A stretch of 36,302 bases of DNA from a bacterium (GTDB lineage Bacteria > Ratteibacteria > UBA8468 > B48-G9 > DTJG01): positions 1-36,302 of the forward strand of contig JAKPDB010000004.1 of assembly GCA_029552985.1 (NCBI GenBank), written 5' to 3'. The notes below the pieces were generated by a model, which did no database searches, was not told the DNA's origin, and worked only from the letters and a program-made list of their open reading frames with translations. The translations under genes and the position numbers were made by a program. Shown one piece after another: positions 15,598 to 24,016 of the stretch (within the stretch, counting starts at the first letter, position 1; each line of letters opens with the position of its first letter).

Positions 15598-16442
15598 TGA
15601 GAAGAAAAGATAGAAAGGATTTTTACCAGTGTTGGCTTCAATTGATTCCTTGGCACCACCTCATCAAGCATACCATGCTGGTAAAGAAATTCAGACCTCT
15701 GAAATCCAGCAGGCAACTTCTGTTTCATTGTTTGTTCGATTACTCTTGGACCAGCAAAACCAATCAATGCCTTTGGTTCAGCAAGAAGAATGTCTCCGAG
15801 AAACGCAAAACTTGCTGCTACTCCACCCATAGTGGGATCAGTAAGAATTGAAATGTACAGAGTTTTCGCCTCCTTCATCTTTCTAATAACCTGTGAAGTT
15901 TTCACCATCTGCATCAATGAAATCAGCCCCTCATACATTCTTGCACCACCACCGCCTCCACACACAGAAACAAGGGGTTTTTTCTCAATCATTGCCAGTT
16001 CACACGCTCTGACAAACTTTTCTCCCACTACTGACCCCATACTCCCCATAATAAAATTGCTATCAAGAATTGAAAGAACCGATGCTGCTGTACCAATCAT
16101 TGCCCTGCCATAAACTAATGCCTCATTCAGACCTGTTTTTTTCATCTCTTCGTCAAGTTTTTCTTTGTATGTCTTTGGCCCCTTAAATTCAAGAGGGTCA
16201 ACAGAAACTATGTCCGCATCAAGTTCTTCAAATGTGCCTGGTTCAGCAATCAAATTGATCCATTCTTTTACTGTTAATCTAAAGTGATAACCGCAGTGGG
16301 GGCATATCTTGAAATTTTCCCTTAAGCGTCCTTCATAAATCATCTTGTTGCAGTCAGGACACTTCTGCCACAGGTCTTTTTTTATGTCAGGGGCTTCTTT
16401 TGGCTTTATCGGAATGTATTTTTTTCTGCGTCTGAAAATCAT
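15594..16442 (-). CDS. accD: Acetyl-CoA carboxylase carboxyltransferase subunit beta
   Basis: This 282-residue subunit has an N-terminal four-cysteine zinc ribbon (CPDC at 28-31, CPHC at 47-50) and a crotonase-fold carboxyltransferase domain with CGGGGGARMYEGLISLMQM and TDPTMGGVAASFAFLGDI. With AccA it moves carboxyl from biotin to acetyl-CoA, giving malonyl-CoA for fatty acid synthesis. ATG 16442 is taken as the start; a TTG two codons earlier overlaps the dapA stop and could be used instead. It is the middle gene of dapA-accD-folC. No accA is in the window. Confidence 0.95.
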   Translation of the reverse strand: MIFRRRKKYIPIKPKEAPDIKKDLWQKCPDCNKMIYEGRLRENFKICPHCGYHFRLTVKEWINLIAEPGTFEELDADIVSVDPLEFKGPKTYKEKLDEEMKKTGLNEALVYGRAMIGTAASVLSILDSNFIMGSMGSVVGEKFVRACELAMIEKKPLVSVCGGGGGARMYEGLISLMQMVKTSQVIRKMKEAKTLYISILTDPTMGGVAASFAFLGDILLAEPKALIGFAGPRVIEQTMKQKLPAGFQRSEFLYQHGMLDEVVPRNQLKPTLVKILSIFSSQ

Positions 16443-16444
16443 GT

Positions 16445-17317
16445 TCAAATCAACCCATATTGTTTGATGATACTCTCAAGTTTTTTCCTGTTTTCCTCTG
16501 AAGGTGGAGTAAGAGGCATTCTGAGTTCAAGTTCGATTTTTCCCATCAGGGAAAGACACGTTTTCACAGGAATTGGATTGGTTTCAATAAAGAGCGCCTT
16601 GAACATGTTAAATAGTTTAATATGCATTTTCTGCGCTTCTGACCAGTTTCCTGAAAGCGCGGCATGCACCATCTGACTTACCTGAGCAGGCATAATATTG
16701 GCAGCAACTGAAATGACACCTTTCCCACCAACTGCCATAATGGGAAGTGTCATTGAATCGTCTCCTGAAAGAACAACGAAATTTTCTCCACAGAGTGAAA
16801 TGATTTTGCTCACCTGGTCCAAACTTCCACTTGCTTCCTTTATCCCCACAATGTTTTTCAACTCTGCCAGATGTGCCACTGTCTCAGGAAGAATGGAGAT
16901 TCCAGTTCTTGAAGGCACATTGTAAAGCAAAATCGGGATATCAATTTCTTCTGCGATTTTCTTATAATGTTTGTAAAGACCATCAGGCGTTGGCTTATTA
17001 TAATATGGAGTGATAATCAAAGCGCCATTACACCCGGAATCTCTTGCAAATTTTGTTAGTTCAAGCGCCTCTGCAGTGGAATTAGAACCAGTCCCTGCTA
17101 TGACAGGAACACGCCTGTTTACTATCTCAAGTGTAAAATCAATAACCTCTTTGTGTTCATCATGGGTAAGAGTTGCTGCCTCACCAGTACAACCAACAGG
17201 TACAATGCCATCAGTACCATTGGAAATCTGAAATTCTATCAGTTTTCTGAAACTTTCCTTATCAAATTTGCCGTTTTTGAATGGCGTTACAATTGCGACG
17301 ATTGACCCGGTAAACAT
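16445..17317 (-). CDS. dapA: 4-hydroxy-tetrahydrodipicolinate synthase
   Basis: This 290-residue class I aldolase condenses pyruvate with aspartate semialdehyde in lysine/diaminopimelate synthesis. It has the Schiff-base Lys160 in GIKEASG, the Tyr132 region LYNVPSRTG and the substrate loop GCTGEAATL, where Cys43 takes the place of the first Thr of the E. coli GTTGE motif, a variant seen in other bacteria. ATG 17317 (MFTGSIVAIVTPF) is chosen because GGAAGGAGGG lies just upstream and the promoter start point falls between it and the earlier ATG at 17335. It is followed by accD after two bases and heads the operon. Confidence 0.96.
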   Translation of the reverse strand: MFTGSIVAIVTPFKNGKFDKESFRKLIEFQISNGTDGIVPVGCTGEAATLTHDEHKEVIDFTLEIVNRRVPVIAGTGSNSTAEALELTKFARDSGCNGALIITPYYNKPTPDGLYKHYKKIAEEIDIPILLYNVPSRTGISILPETVAHLAELKNIVGIKEASGSLDQVSKIISLCGENFVVLSGDDSMTLPIMAVGGKGVISVAANIMPAQVSQMVHAALSGNWSEAQKMHIKLFNMFKALFIETNPIPVKTCLSLMGKIELELRMPLTPPSEENRKKLESIIKQYGLI

Positions 17318-17336
17318 ACTCCCTCCTTCCCACATA

Positions 17337-17366
17337 ATAATACACTATTCAGCACTGAAAAGTCAA
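17337..17366 (-). promoter_or_regulatory. dapA promoter
   Basis: On the minus strand TTGACT (17361-17366), 18 bases and TATTAT (17337-17342) lie in the 60-base gap below the sulfatase gene. They give dapA-accD-folC its own transcription start about 12 bases before the ribosome site region. Confidence 0.6.
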
Positions 17367-17377
17367 ACTGAAATATC

Positions 17378-18874
17378 TTAATACTGGGTAAGCCATAAAG
17401 GCAAAGGGTCAGCCATCAAAAAACGTCGCCTTGAAAGTTCCCATAGCATTTCTTCCTTAATCGTTCTGTACTGTGGATGGGAATAAAGATTTTTTGATTC
17501 ACTAGCATCTTCTTTTAGATTAAAGAGTTGACCATATTGAATCCCTGCTTCAGGATATATATTAAGTTTCCATTCTAATGTTCTTATGGTCATAACAGAA
17601 GTATATGGTCCGGCAAGTGTTCCAAAGAGTGGTCGAATATGATACATTTCACAATAAATGCTTGTCCTGCCAGAAAAACTACCATCAAGAATGCTCGTTG
17701 ACCAGTCAATGCCCTGAAGCCCTGGGTTTGCGGGTATCTGTAAAAACCCCAAAATTGTTGGACAAACATCAACAAGTTCCATGAGTCCATCAAAAACTTT
17801 TTTTTTGCTAAATCTACCCGGCAATTTCATCAACAGTGGTACCTTCAACACTTCATCAAAATGTATGGATGGCTTTCGTAACAGTGTGTGATTTCCAAGA
17901 AATTCACCATGGTCTGATGTAAAAACGATCAGTGTATCATCAAATTGACCTGTTCCTTTGAGCAAGTCTATTAATCTTCCTATACAGTCGTCAATTAAAC
18001 TGATACTTGCAAAATAGTGAAGTACGATTCTTCGTTGAATATCTTTGCTGTATCTTGTAATTTCACCGATTGCACTTTTTGCAGGTTCTGGAATAAACGA
18101 CGCGTCAACACCACCCTTTTCTTCTGGTAAAGGGATATCTCTTTCATCGTATCTATCAATCTGATCCTGAGGGGCTTCAAATGGATGGTGGGGAGCAATG
18201 AAAGAACAAAAAACAAACCATGGCTTTTTATCTTTCAAGGAATTTATAAAAATTTCTGCCTGCTTTGTGATAAATGTTGTAGGGTGTGCCTCTGAAGGAT
18301 ATGGAGAAACAAATAGGTCACCCGGACCCTCAGGAGAAAATGGCTCTTTTTTCTTATTGGAAAGTTCAGGATAATTTTCAACAAGCCAGCTATAAAAGTT
18401 TCCAAGTAAAATATCTTCACAGCCGATATATTGTTCAAACCCATAATTTTCTTTCATTCTATCCTGTGGAATTTCTTCTATTTTTGCATCCTTAACAAAT
18501 TTTTTCCAGTCAATGATGGGAATATCAGATTTTAGTTGATTTTTCGTATATTGTTCAGGCGTAAAATGAATCTTTCCCGAAGCAGCAGTATGGTAACCAT
18601 TTTTCCTTAAAATTTCAGCAATGGTTGTTTCATTAGGTGGCAGAATTCCCATTCCCCTTATTCTGATGGTAGAAGGATATCTTCCAGTAAACACACTCGC
18701 CCTTGAAGCCATGCAAGCAGGACTCTGACAAAACGTATTGGTAAACACAATGCTTCGATTTGCAAGCTTATCAAGGTTTGGGGTTTGAACCACAGCATTC
18801 CCCATAAAGCCAAGACAATCTGCCCTCAACTGGTCTGCCATAATCCACAGGATGTTGAATTTCTTTTCGCTCAT
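17378..18874 (-). CDS. Type I sulfatase (arylsulfatase family), cysteine type
   Basis: This 498-residue sulfatase has the formylglycine motif CMASR (54-58, C-x-A-x-R) followed by ASVFTGRYPS, an N-terminal metal site NILWIMADQLRADCLG (Asp14) and the second metal site VFTSDHGEFLGNH. These hydrolyse sulfate esters of glycans; the Cys must be converted to formylglycine by a maturase not seen here. It lacks a signal peptide, so as drawn it acts in the cytoplasm on imported oligosaccharides, or export occurs another way. Its ATG overlaps the stop of the DUF4838 gene (ATGA 18871-18874). It is last in the glycan operon; no hairpin terminator is visible before the dapA promoter. Confidence 0.93.
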   Translation of the reverse strand: MSEKKFNILWIMADQLRADCLGFMGNAVVQTPNLDKLANRSIVFTNTFCQSPACMASRASVFTGRYPSTIRIRGMGILPPNETTIAEILRKNGYHTAASGKIHFTPEQYTKNQLKSDIPIIDWKKFVKDAKIEEIPQDRMKENYGFEQYIGCEDILLGNFYSWLVENYPELSNKKKEPFSPEGPGDLFVSPYPSEAHPTTFITKQAEIFINSLKDKKPWFVFCSFIAPHHPFEAPQDQIDRYDERDIPLPEEKGGVDASFIPEPAKSAIGEITRYSKDIQRRIVLHYFASISLIDDCIGRLIDLLKGTGQFDDTLIVFTSDHGEFLGNHTLLRKPSIHFDEVLKVPLLMKLPGRFSKKKVFDGLMELVDVCPTILGFLQIPANPGLQGIDWSTSILDGSFSGRTSIYCEMYHIRPLFGTLAGPYTSVMTIRTLEWKLNIYPEAGIQYGQLFNLKEDASESKNLYSHPQYRTIKEEMLWELSRRRFLMADPLPLWLTQY

Positions 18875-21477
18875 TTTTTTATATACAGTTTCAAATTATC
18901 CCTTTTTGCAACATCTTCTGGTACAATGATATCTGATTCTTTCACAAATAAAAGATTCGGGATGTTAAAAAAATAAAAACTACCAGAAACAAAGTCAACA
19001 CATTTCCAAACTTTACCATCCATCCCTTCAGGTACAGGAATTCTTCTGTATGAACCGTCTGCCTTTATGGAACGTGGATGATGATAGATTGGTTTTTCTT
19101 CGCCCACCCACTGTCCATCTGGCTGACATATACCAATTGGCCACGACCTCAAAGCGTAAAATCTGATTTCCTTTGTACCCTTAGGTACATAGAAATACAG
19201 GTAATTATGGTTGTAGAGATTGAAAGCATCGCCTCTGGTAAGAATAAATGCCGTTCTTGTTTCTTCTGAAGGAACAAGTATGCATCCAGCAGCAAAGTCA
19301 TCATATTTTAAAGTATAAATTCCTGGTTCTGGAACCTTCAATACTAAATGATTTTCCCCATATCCCACAATTGCCTCTGAAATAATTTTTCCGTCTGTAT
19401 CATAAAGGGTGTACTTTCCATCTGGAAAACTTTTGTAAATGGTGCCGTGCGTGATTGTTAACTGAAGTGGTTCTCCCTTGATACTGGCAAGGGCAATATA
19501 AAATCCGCCTTGACTCATGAAAATATTCTGGCCCGTTTTTTTCTCTGGTGTCTCCCACAAAGGAGCAACAAGTTTCTTGCTGAATGAAACTTCTTCAAAA
19601 GCCGTAGCCTCTCCATAGTCCTTTTTTGCAACTTCAAGCCATCGGTTTGTCTCTTCGGGTGTCATTGGTTCTTTTATCCTGTAAGGGATTTCATCCTGCT
19701 TTTGCTGACTCCACATCTTCCACCACCACCACGATGGTTCATTAAATTCCTGAGATAGTTGACGTCTCGTCTGGTCCGCAAAAAAACTCCAGAAGGTCAT
19801 GTACGTATTTCGCATTCTGTAATTCCATTTCAACATCTCAAAAGCCCACTTTTTTCTTTCTTCAGTGGTTAATTCTCTTTCGTCATACGTTTTTCTGCGA
19901 AGATAAAGAAATACATGGTATTGCTTCAATTGTTCAATTCTTGCCAGTATCTCAGGATATTGTTTAACCACCTTTTCAGCTTCAAGGAGGTCATCAATGC
20001 ACATGCGATAAAATGTGGGCCCTATCAAAGGTTTACTGGCAAGGTCTATCCTTTCATAATATCTTTTCATAATCCCTGCTGCTGGTCCAAACGCTTTATC
20101 GTAAAAATCCTGTTTCAATGCCTCAACATCTGTTTTTGAATTCCATAAGACTCTTACAGCAAGATAATATCCCAGTCCATGACTGCCCCAACTATTTCCA
20201 CTTTCAGCAGAAAGATTGCATATACCGTATTGCATATAATAAGGCAGTTTTTCTGCCACATACCGAGTGTTACCAGTACGACCTGACGGAAGCCTGTCCC
20301 TGATCCAATCATATACAGCCCAGTAGTCATAAAGACCAAAGTACTTTGCTCTTTTGGGCCATAATTTCAACAATTCGTCAAATCCATATTTTGTGTTCAA
20401 TAGCAGCGCTGTTGTCAGTTCAACATAAACATTAGGTTCAAGTTGAAAATCCGGTGGATCACAGTGCCAGTTATAAGCATAAATCCCGACCATCTTTCCT
20501 GGATGGCTTTTTTGTAATGCCTTTGCCACTTCGTTTGCAAGATAAAATGCCATGTCACCTGGATTTTTCCACCTTTTTGCACATTCATCACAAGTACACC
20601 ATGACCCACCGTCATCAGGACCCACACCAATCATATCCGCTTCAGGATGTTTATCAAAATACTCCTGGACATACTTGATTGCCAGGTTTATCACTTCTGG
20701 GTTTGAAACGCACAGTTGATTTCCTTTTCTTTTTCCATCCACCATTGCAAGATACTCTGGATGCTCTTCAAATTCTTTTTTAAATCGCCTGATAATCTCT
20801 GGCCAGCAGTGGCCGACTGATGTCTTCAGGGATTTGCCAACCCTGTTATGCCTCCACCACGCCATAAGAAGTTTTCCTGCATCAGGGTCATCCTTTTCAA
20901 AATTCGTTGAAAGGGGATATCCAAGGTATCGTGAGAGCACCTCGGGTCTATCAGTTTCATTAAGGTTGAAGGTGAGTTTTGAAATTTTGGGTACAACAGT
21001 CCATACAGGGCTTTGAAAGAAAAACCTGCATCCAATCAGTTCAAGAAATCTACTCACAGCGTAAGAAACTCCTATTGGCGTTGCTCCAAGAAGTTTAATG
21101 CGCTGGTTTTCTGTCCTTATGGCATATGCTTCTTTTCCATCGAATTGCTCATAAATCTTAAGTCCTTCTGTGGCTGAAGGCGTTGGAAACTGTTCAATTG
21201 TTCCGACAAAAATTCCAGGACCAGTCGTAGATGTTTTAATTTCAAAGCTTGCTCCAGTGATTTTTTCAAGATACATTGCAAGTTCCTGGGCTGATTCTCT
21301 GATCTGCTGGTCTGAATTTTCTGAGATCACAATAGGAAGTTTCGCAGAACCTTTTTCTGCTATCAAAACAGTTTCTTTACTTTTGTATTGATTTCGCGTT
21401 TCATTTGTTATGTGAGCAGAAAAACCAGATGCAACAAAACAAAAAAACGGAAACATCAAAATAATTCTTGCTAACAT
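18871..21477 (-). CDS. Secreted DUF4838-type protein, glycoside-hydrolase-like
   Basis: This 868-residue protein has a signal peptide (MLARIILMFPFFCFVASGFSA, cleavage near residue 21). Residues ~40-150 form an alpha-glucuronidase/GH20-type N-terminal domain (SAQELAMYLEKITGASFEI, IRTENQRIKLLGATPIGVSYAVSRFLE). The central ~190-480 matches DUF4838, a TIM-barrel domain of planctomycete and Bacteroidetes glycan loci, with GVGPDDGGSWCTCDECAKRW. The remaining ~200-300 residues include a beta-rich C-terminal region. The family is presumed to act on uronic acid or amino-sugar glycans; activity is not established here. AAGGGG precedes ATG 21477. It lies 46 bases after a URO-D-like gene and overlaps the sulfatase. 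Confidence 0.8.
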   Translation of the reverse strand: MLARIILMFPFFCFVASGFSAHITNETRNQYKSKETVLIAEKGSAKLPIVISENSDQQIRESAQELAMYLEKITGASFEIKTSTTGPGIFVGTIEQFPTPSATEGLKIYEQFDGKEAYAIRTENQRIKLLGATPIGVSYAVSRFLELIGCRFFFQSPVWTVVPKISKLTFNLNETDRPEVLSRYLGYPLSTNFEKDDPDAGKLLMAWWRHNRVGKSLKTSVGHCWPEIIRRFKKEFEEHPEYLAMVDGKRKGNQLCVSNPEVINLAIKYVQEYFDKHPEADMIGVGPDDGGSWCTCDECAKRWKNPGDMAFYLANEVAKALQKSHPGKMVGIYAYNWHCDPPDFQLEPNVYVELTTALLLNTKYGFDELLKLWPKRAKYFGLYDYWAVYDWIRDRLPSGRTGNTRYVAEKLPYYMQYGICNLSAESGNSWGSHGLGYYLAVRVLWNSKTDVEALKQDFYDKAFGPAAGIMKRYYERIDLASKPLIGPTFYRMCIDDLLEAEKVVKQYPEILARIEQLKQYHVFLYLRRKTYDERELTTEERKKWAFEMLKWNYRMRNTYMTFWSFFADQTRRQLSQEFNEPSWWWWKMWSQQKQDEIPYRIKEPMTPEETNRWLEVAKKDYGEATAFEEVSFSKKLVAPLWETPEKKTGQNIFMSQGGFYIALASIKGEPLQLTITHGTIYKSFPDGKYTLYDTDGKIISEAIVGYGENHLVLKVPEPGIYTLKYDDFAAGCILVPSEETRTAFILTRGDAFNLYNHNYLYFYVPKGTKEIRFYALRSWPIGICQPDGQWVGEEKPIYHHPRSIKADGSYRRIPVPEGMDGKVWKCVDFVSGSFYFFNIPNLLFVKESDIIVPEDVAKRDNLKLYIKK

Positions 21478-21523
21478 ATTCCCCTTTTTCAGTTCGCTGC
21501 GATTTATCTGTCAAACCGTTCTC

Positions 21524-22648
21524 TTACAGCCAGCCGGTCATTTTTGCAAGAAGCCGGCCATATTCAATAAAATTCTGCCAGGAAATATCAGGTGGAACTC
21601 CATGGTCGCAACTTGGAATATATCCGCCATCCTCAAGCAGAAACGGGATGAAACTGGTTGCTTCTTCAAGAGCTTTGCCACCTTTCGCAATTGCCCTTTT
21701 GTCAATTCCTCCTCTGTAAGCCATATTTTTGCCAAATTTCTTTCTGTACTCAACAAGATTATTTCCTGCTGCAATTTCAATTGGAGAACAAACATTGATG
21801 CCTGATTCAATCCAGAGAGGTATCAACTGGCCGATATATCCGTCAGAGTCAACCTCAATAATTTTGCACCCTGATTTTCTTGCTCTTTCACTCCATGCCT
21901 TCCAGCATGGCGCAAGAAATCTTTTTACCATTGATGGAGAAATCATACTTTTTTCTTTATATGCCATGTCCTCACTGATAAGAACATGGTCAGCACTTGC
22001 CTTTTCAAAAAATTTTTCCATCACAGCAAGCACAAAATCCTTCCAGAACTCAGCCATTTCTTCAACAAATTCAGGATCTTCAGCCATCAGCATGCACAAT
22101 CCTTCAAAGCCACACCATTCTCTCAATTGCCAGAATGGTCCTGCAAAAGTTAATGATTGAAGCCAGGTTCTATTTTTGTTTGCTATGGCAAGCTCATCAA
22201 AATTTTCAGGAAACCTGGAAGGGTCATCAGGATTATATCTTTTCTTCATCTCTGCCCAGTCCTTTCTTGTTTCCACAGGAAATTTGTACCACTTTCTTGT
22301 AACAAAATCCTTTGCAGCGCGAAGATAGGACAGGTCATACTGATCAGAAATTTCAACAATTGCGCCCATCCAGTCCTGAACAATGTAGTGGCCTTGTTTA
22401 TGCTCGAGAATTTTTTCTTCAAACATGGGATTCATTCTAAAGGAAACACTGATATATTTTGAGATATCCTGCTTCTCATGAGGAATCCCGATTATTGAAC
22501 ACAATACTTCCATATAGTCTGAATTTTCAGGCAGACCTTCAGAATGCCATCGTTTCAATGTTGATTCTCTTGGTCCACCAGGTATAAAACAAACCTTATC
22601 CGGTTTTGAAAAATTTAATGATGCGATAAATCTTTCTCTAAAATTCAT
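21524..22648 (-). CDS. URO-D superfamily protein (methyltransferase-like), copy A
   Basis: This 374-residue protein is of the uroporphyrinogen decarboxylase superfamily, in the branch that includes corrinoid methyltransferases such as MtaA and CmuA. Supporting motifs are MNFRERFIASLNFSKPDKV at the start, VDSDGYIGQLIPLWIESGINVCSPIE, YRGGIDKRAI and the C-terminal SCDHGVPPDISWQNF, where family members place zinc/thiol or corrinoid contacts. Heme synthesis is unlikely because the gene sits in a glycan operon and a paralogue is next door. Removal of O-methyl groups from sugars is one possibility, but no corrinoid protein is adjacent. GGAGG six bases before ATG 22648 supports the start. Confidence 0.78.
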   Translation of the reverse strand: MNFRERFIASLNFSKPDKVCFIPGGPRESTLKRWHSEGLPENSDYMEVLCSIIGIPHEKQDISKYISVSFRMNPMFEEKILEHKQGHYIVQDWMGAIVEISDQYDLSYLRAAKDFVTRKWYKFPVETRKDWAEMKKRYNPDDPSRFPENFDELAIANKNRTWLQSLTFAGPFWQLREWCGFEGLCMLMAEDPEFVEEMAEFWKDFVLAVMEKFFEKASADHVLISEDMAYKEKSMISPSMVKRFLAPCWKAWSERARKSGCKIIEVDSDGYIGQLIPLWIESGINVCSPIEIAAGNNLVEYRKKFGKNMAYRGGIDKRAIAKGGKALEEATSFIPFLLEDGGYIPSCDHGVPPDISWQNFIEYGRLLAKMTGWL

Positions 22649-22879
22649 ATCTGTCCTCCTGTTTTTAAAATTTCCGTCACATTAAATACTTTTTCATTTT
22701 ACCTTATTTGCTTCATTCATAAAACTTTTTATTTGTCCCCCATCCTCACCATCTCCCAAATTTTCTTTTCCCGCCCCTCGTGGGGAAGGATTAAGGTAAG
22801 GGGTGCTTTTGAGAAATTCTAAACTCGACATCCTAAATGAGATGCCTATGCTTCCTTTCGAAATTGAGATATCTAAGGA
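22649..22879. other. Operon gap holding a REP-like GC-rich repeat (22736-22805)
   Basis: This 231-base gap between the two URO-D-like genes breaks an otherwise tight operon. At 22736-22805 lies a GC-rich element with CCCCC-ATCCTCACC at one end, a small hairpin around CCCCTCGTGGGG in the middle and GGATTAAGGTAAGGGG at the other end. It resembles the dispersed CCCTCACC...AAGGGG intergenic repeats of many bacterial genomes. No gene is seen in it. It could act as an mRNA stability or attenuation element. Confidence 0.45.
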
Positions 22880-24013
22880 TTAACCTGCAGAAAATTTTTT
22901 ATTCTGCAAATTATGCCAGATTTCAATTGTTTTCTCTGGTTCTTCGTCACTGCGAAGATGTGGAACAAACATCAAATTGCTCTTTCTTTCAAGTGGTTCA
23001 AGTACCCTCTCAAAATATTCCGATAGAGATTCTCCATCAGACCTGTTTACAGTTCCATAATAGGTCTTACCATGCTTTGCAATTAATTTTATTGTTTCAT
23101 TCCAGTCAAAACGTTCAGGATTACCAAAGTTAATCATCCTTACATGTTTGCAGTTCAAGAAATATTCAAGAATATGGGAACCGCTTCCACAGAAATGTAC
23201 AAATCCTTTAAATGTTTCAATTGACCTGCTGAAATATGGATACACCAATTGAAAAATTTCAGGCGAAAGAAGGGTCGTTGTATCTTCGCAGGTTCTTACG
23301 CCACAACAAGCCATAAAAATTTCGCCGTGAAATCCAGAAGTTACAGGTTCTCCAATATAATTTTTCATATAGGCGCTGGCTGAAACATACACATGCAAAG
23401 AAAGATTGAGAAGATGCTTTACAAAATTGGTGTCATCATAAAATTCAGTAAAAATGATGTCCCCAGACACAAGATGAGCAAGGTCAAAGACCCCCTGAGT
23501 ATCAGAAAGATAAATTTTCACAAAAGGAATACTTTTGAGTTTTTCTTTGTAAAATTCTATGTACCTTCTCCACTCAGGAATTAAACCTTTCTCTTCAATC
23601 GGCTCAAGTTTTTCAACCGTGAGATTCAGTATATCTTTCTTATCAAGATGTGACTTGAGCCACGGCATCTTGTCAGAAAAAACTTCTTGTTTCAGGCCAA
23701 AAATCGATGCAAGAAAACCCGTTCCAAAATTTACCCTGACACAGGGTATGCCATCTGATTTTCCCCGCAATACTGAAAGTGCTCCCCACAAAAGCGTATA
23801 AAGCATTTTTTCAGGGTCATAAAATTGCTGCATCCTGTCATACGCAGGAAATTTTTCCATTTCAGAAACTTTCCCATGGAGAAAAATTGGAAGATAGTCA
23901 GGTTCAAGATTGTTCTGAACAGCTGCCTGCCTTTTTATAGCAAGTTGCAGACGTTTTTCGTCATATTCTTTCTTTATTAATTCAATCAAATCATCTATCG
24001 GTATTTTTTCCAT
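22880..24013 (-). CDS. URO-D superfamily protein, copy B
   Basis: This 377-residue protein is also of the uroporphyrinogen decarboxylase fold but only distantly like copy A. Characteristic pieces are VRVNFGTGFLASIFGLKQEVF, LSDTQGVFDLAHLVSG, the cysteine-rich GFHGEIFMACCGVRTCEDTT and FVHFCGSGSHILEYFLN. Proteins of this type are frequent in planctomycete-like glycan loci and have no firmly known reaction. AAAGGT precedes ATG 24013, which lies three bases after the stop of the hydrolase gene, so they are co-transcribed. The four cysteines at ~255-266 could bind a metal or corrinoid-related cofactor; that is conjecture. Confidence 0.7.
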   Translation of the reverse strand: MEKIPIDDLIELIKKEYDEKRLQLAIKRQAAVQNNLEPDYLPIFLHGKVSEMEKFPAYDRMQQFYDPEKMLYTLLWGALSVLRGKSDGIPCVRVNFGTGFLASIFGLKQEVFSDKMPWLKSHLDKKDILNLTVEKLEPIEEKGLIPEWRRYIEFYKEKLKSIPFVKIYLSDTQGVFDLAHLVSGDIIFTEFYDDTNFVKHLLNLSLHVYVSASAYMKNYIGEPVTSGFHGEIFMACCGVRTCEDTTTLLSPEIFQLVYPYFSRSIETFKGFVHFCGSGSHILEYFLNCKHVRMINFGNPERFDWNETIKLIAKHGKTYYGTVNRSDGESLSEYFERVLEPLERKSNLMFVPHLRSDEEPEKTIEIWHNLQNKKFSAG

Positions 24014-24016
24014 TTT

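Noticed and set aside
16445-17317. Cys in place of the first Thr of the DapA GTTGE loop as an unusual active site
   Set aside because: GCTGE occurs in other bacterial DapA-like enzymes and all other key residues are present, so it is ordinary variation.
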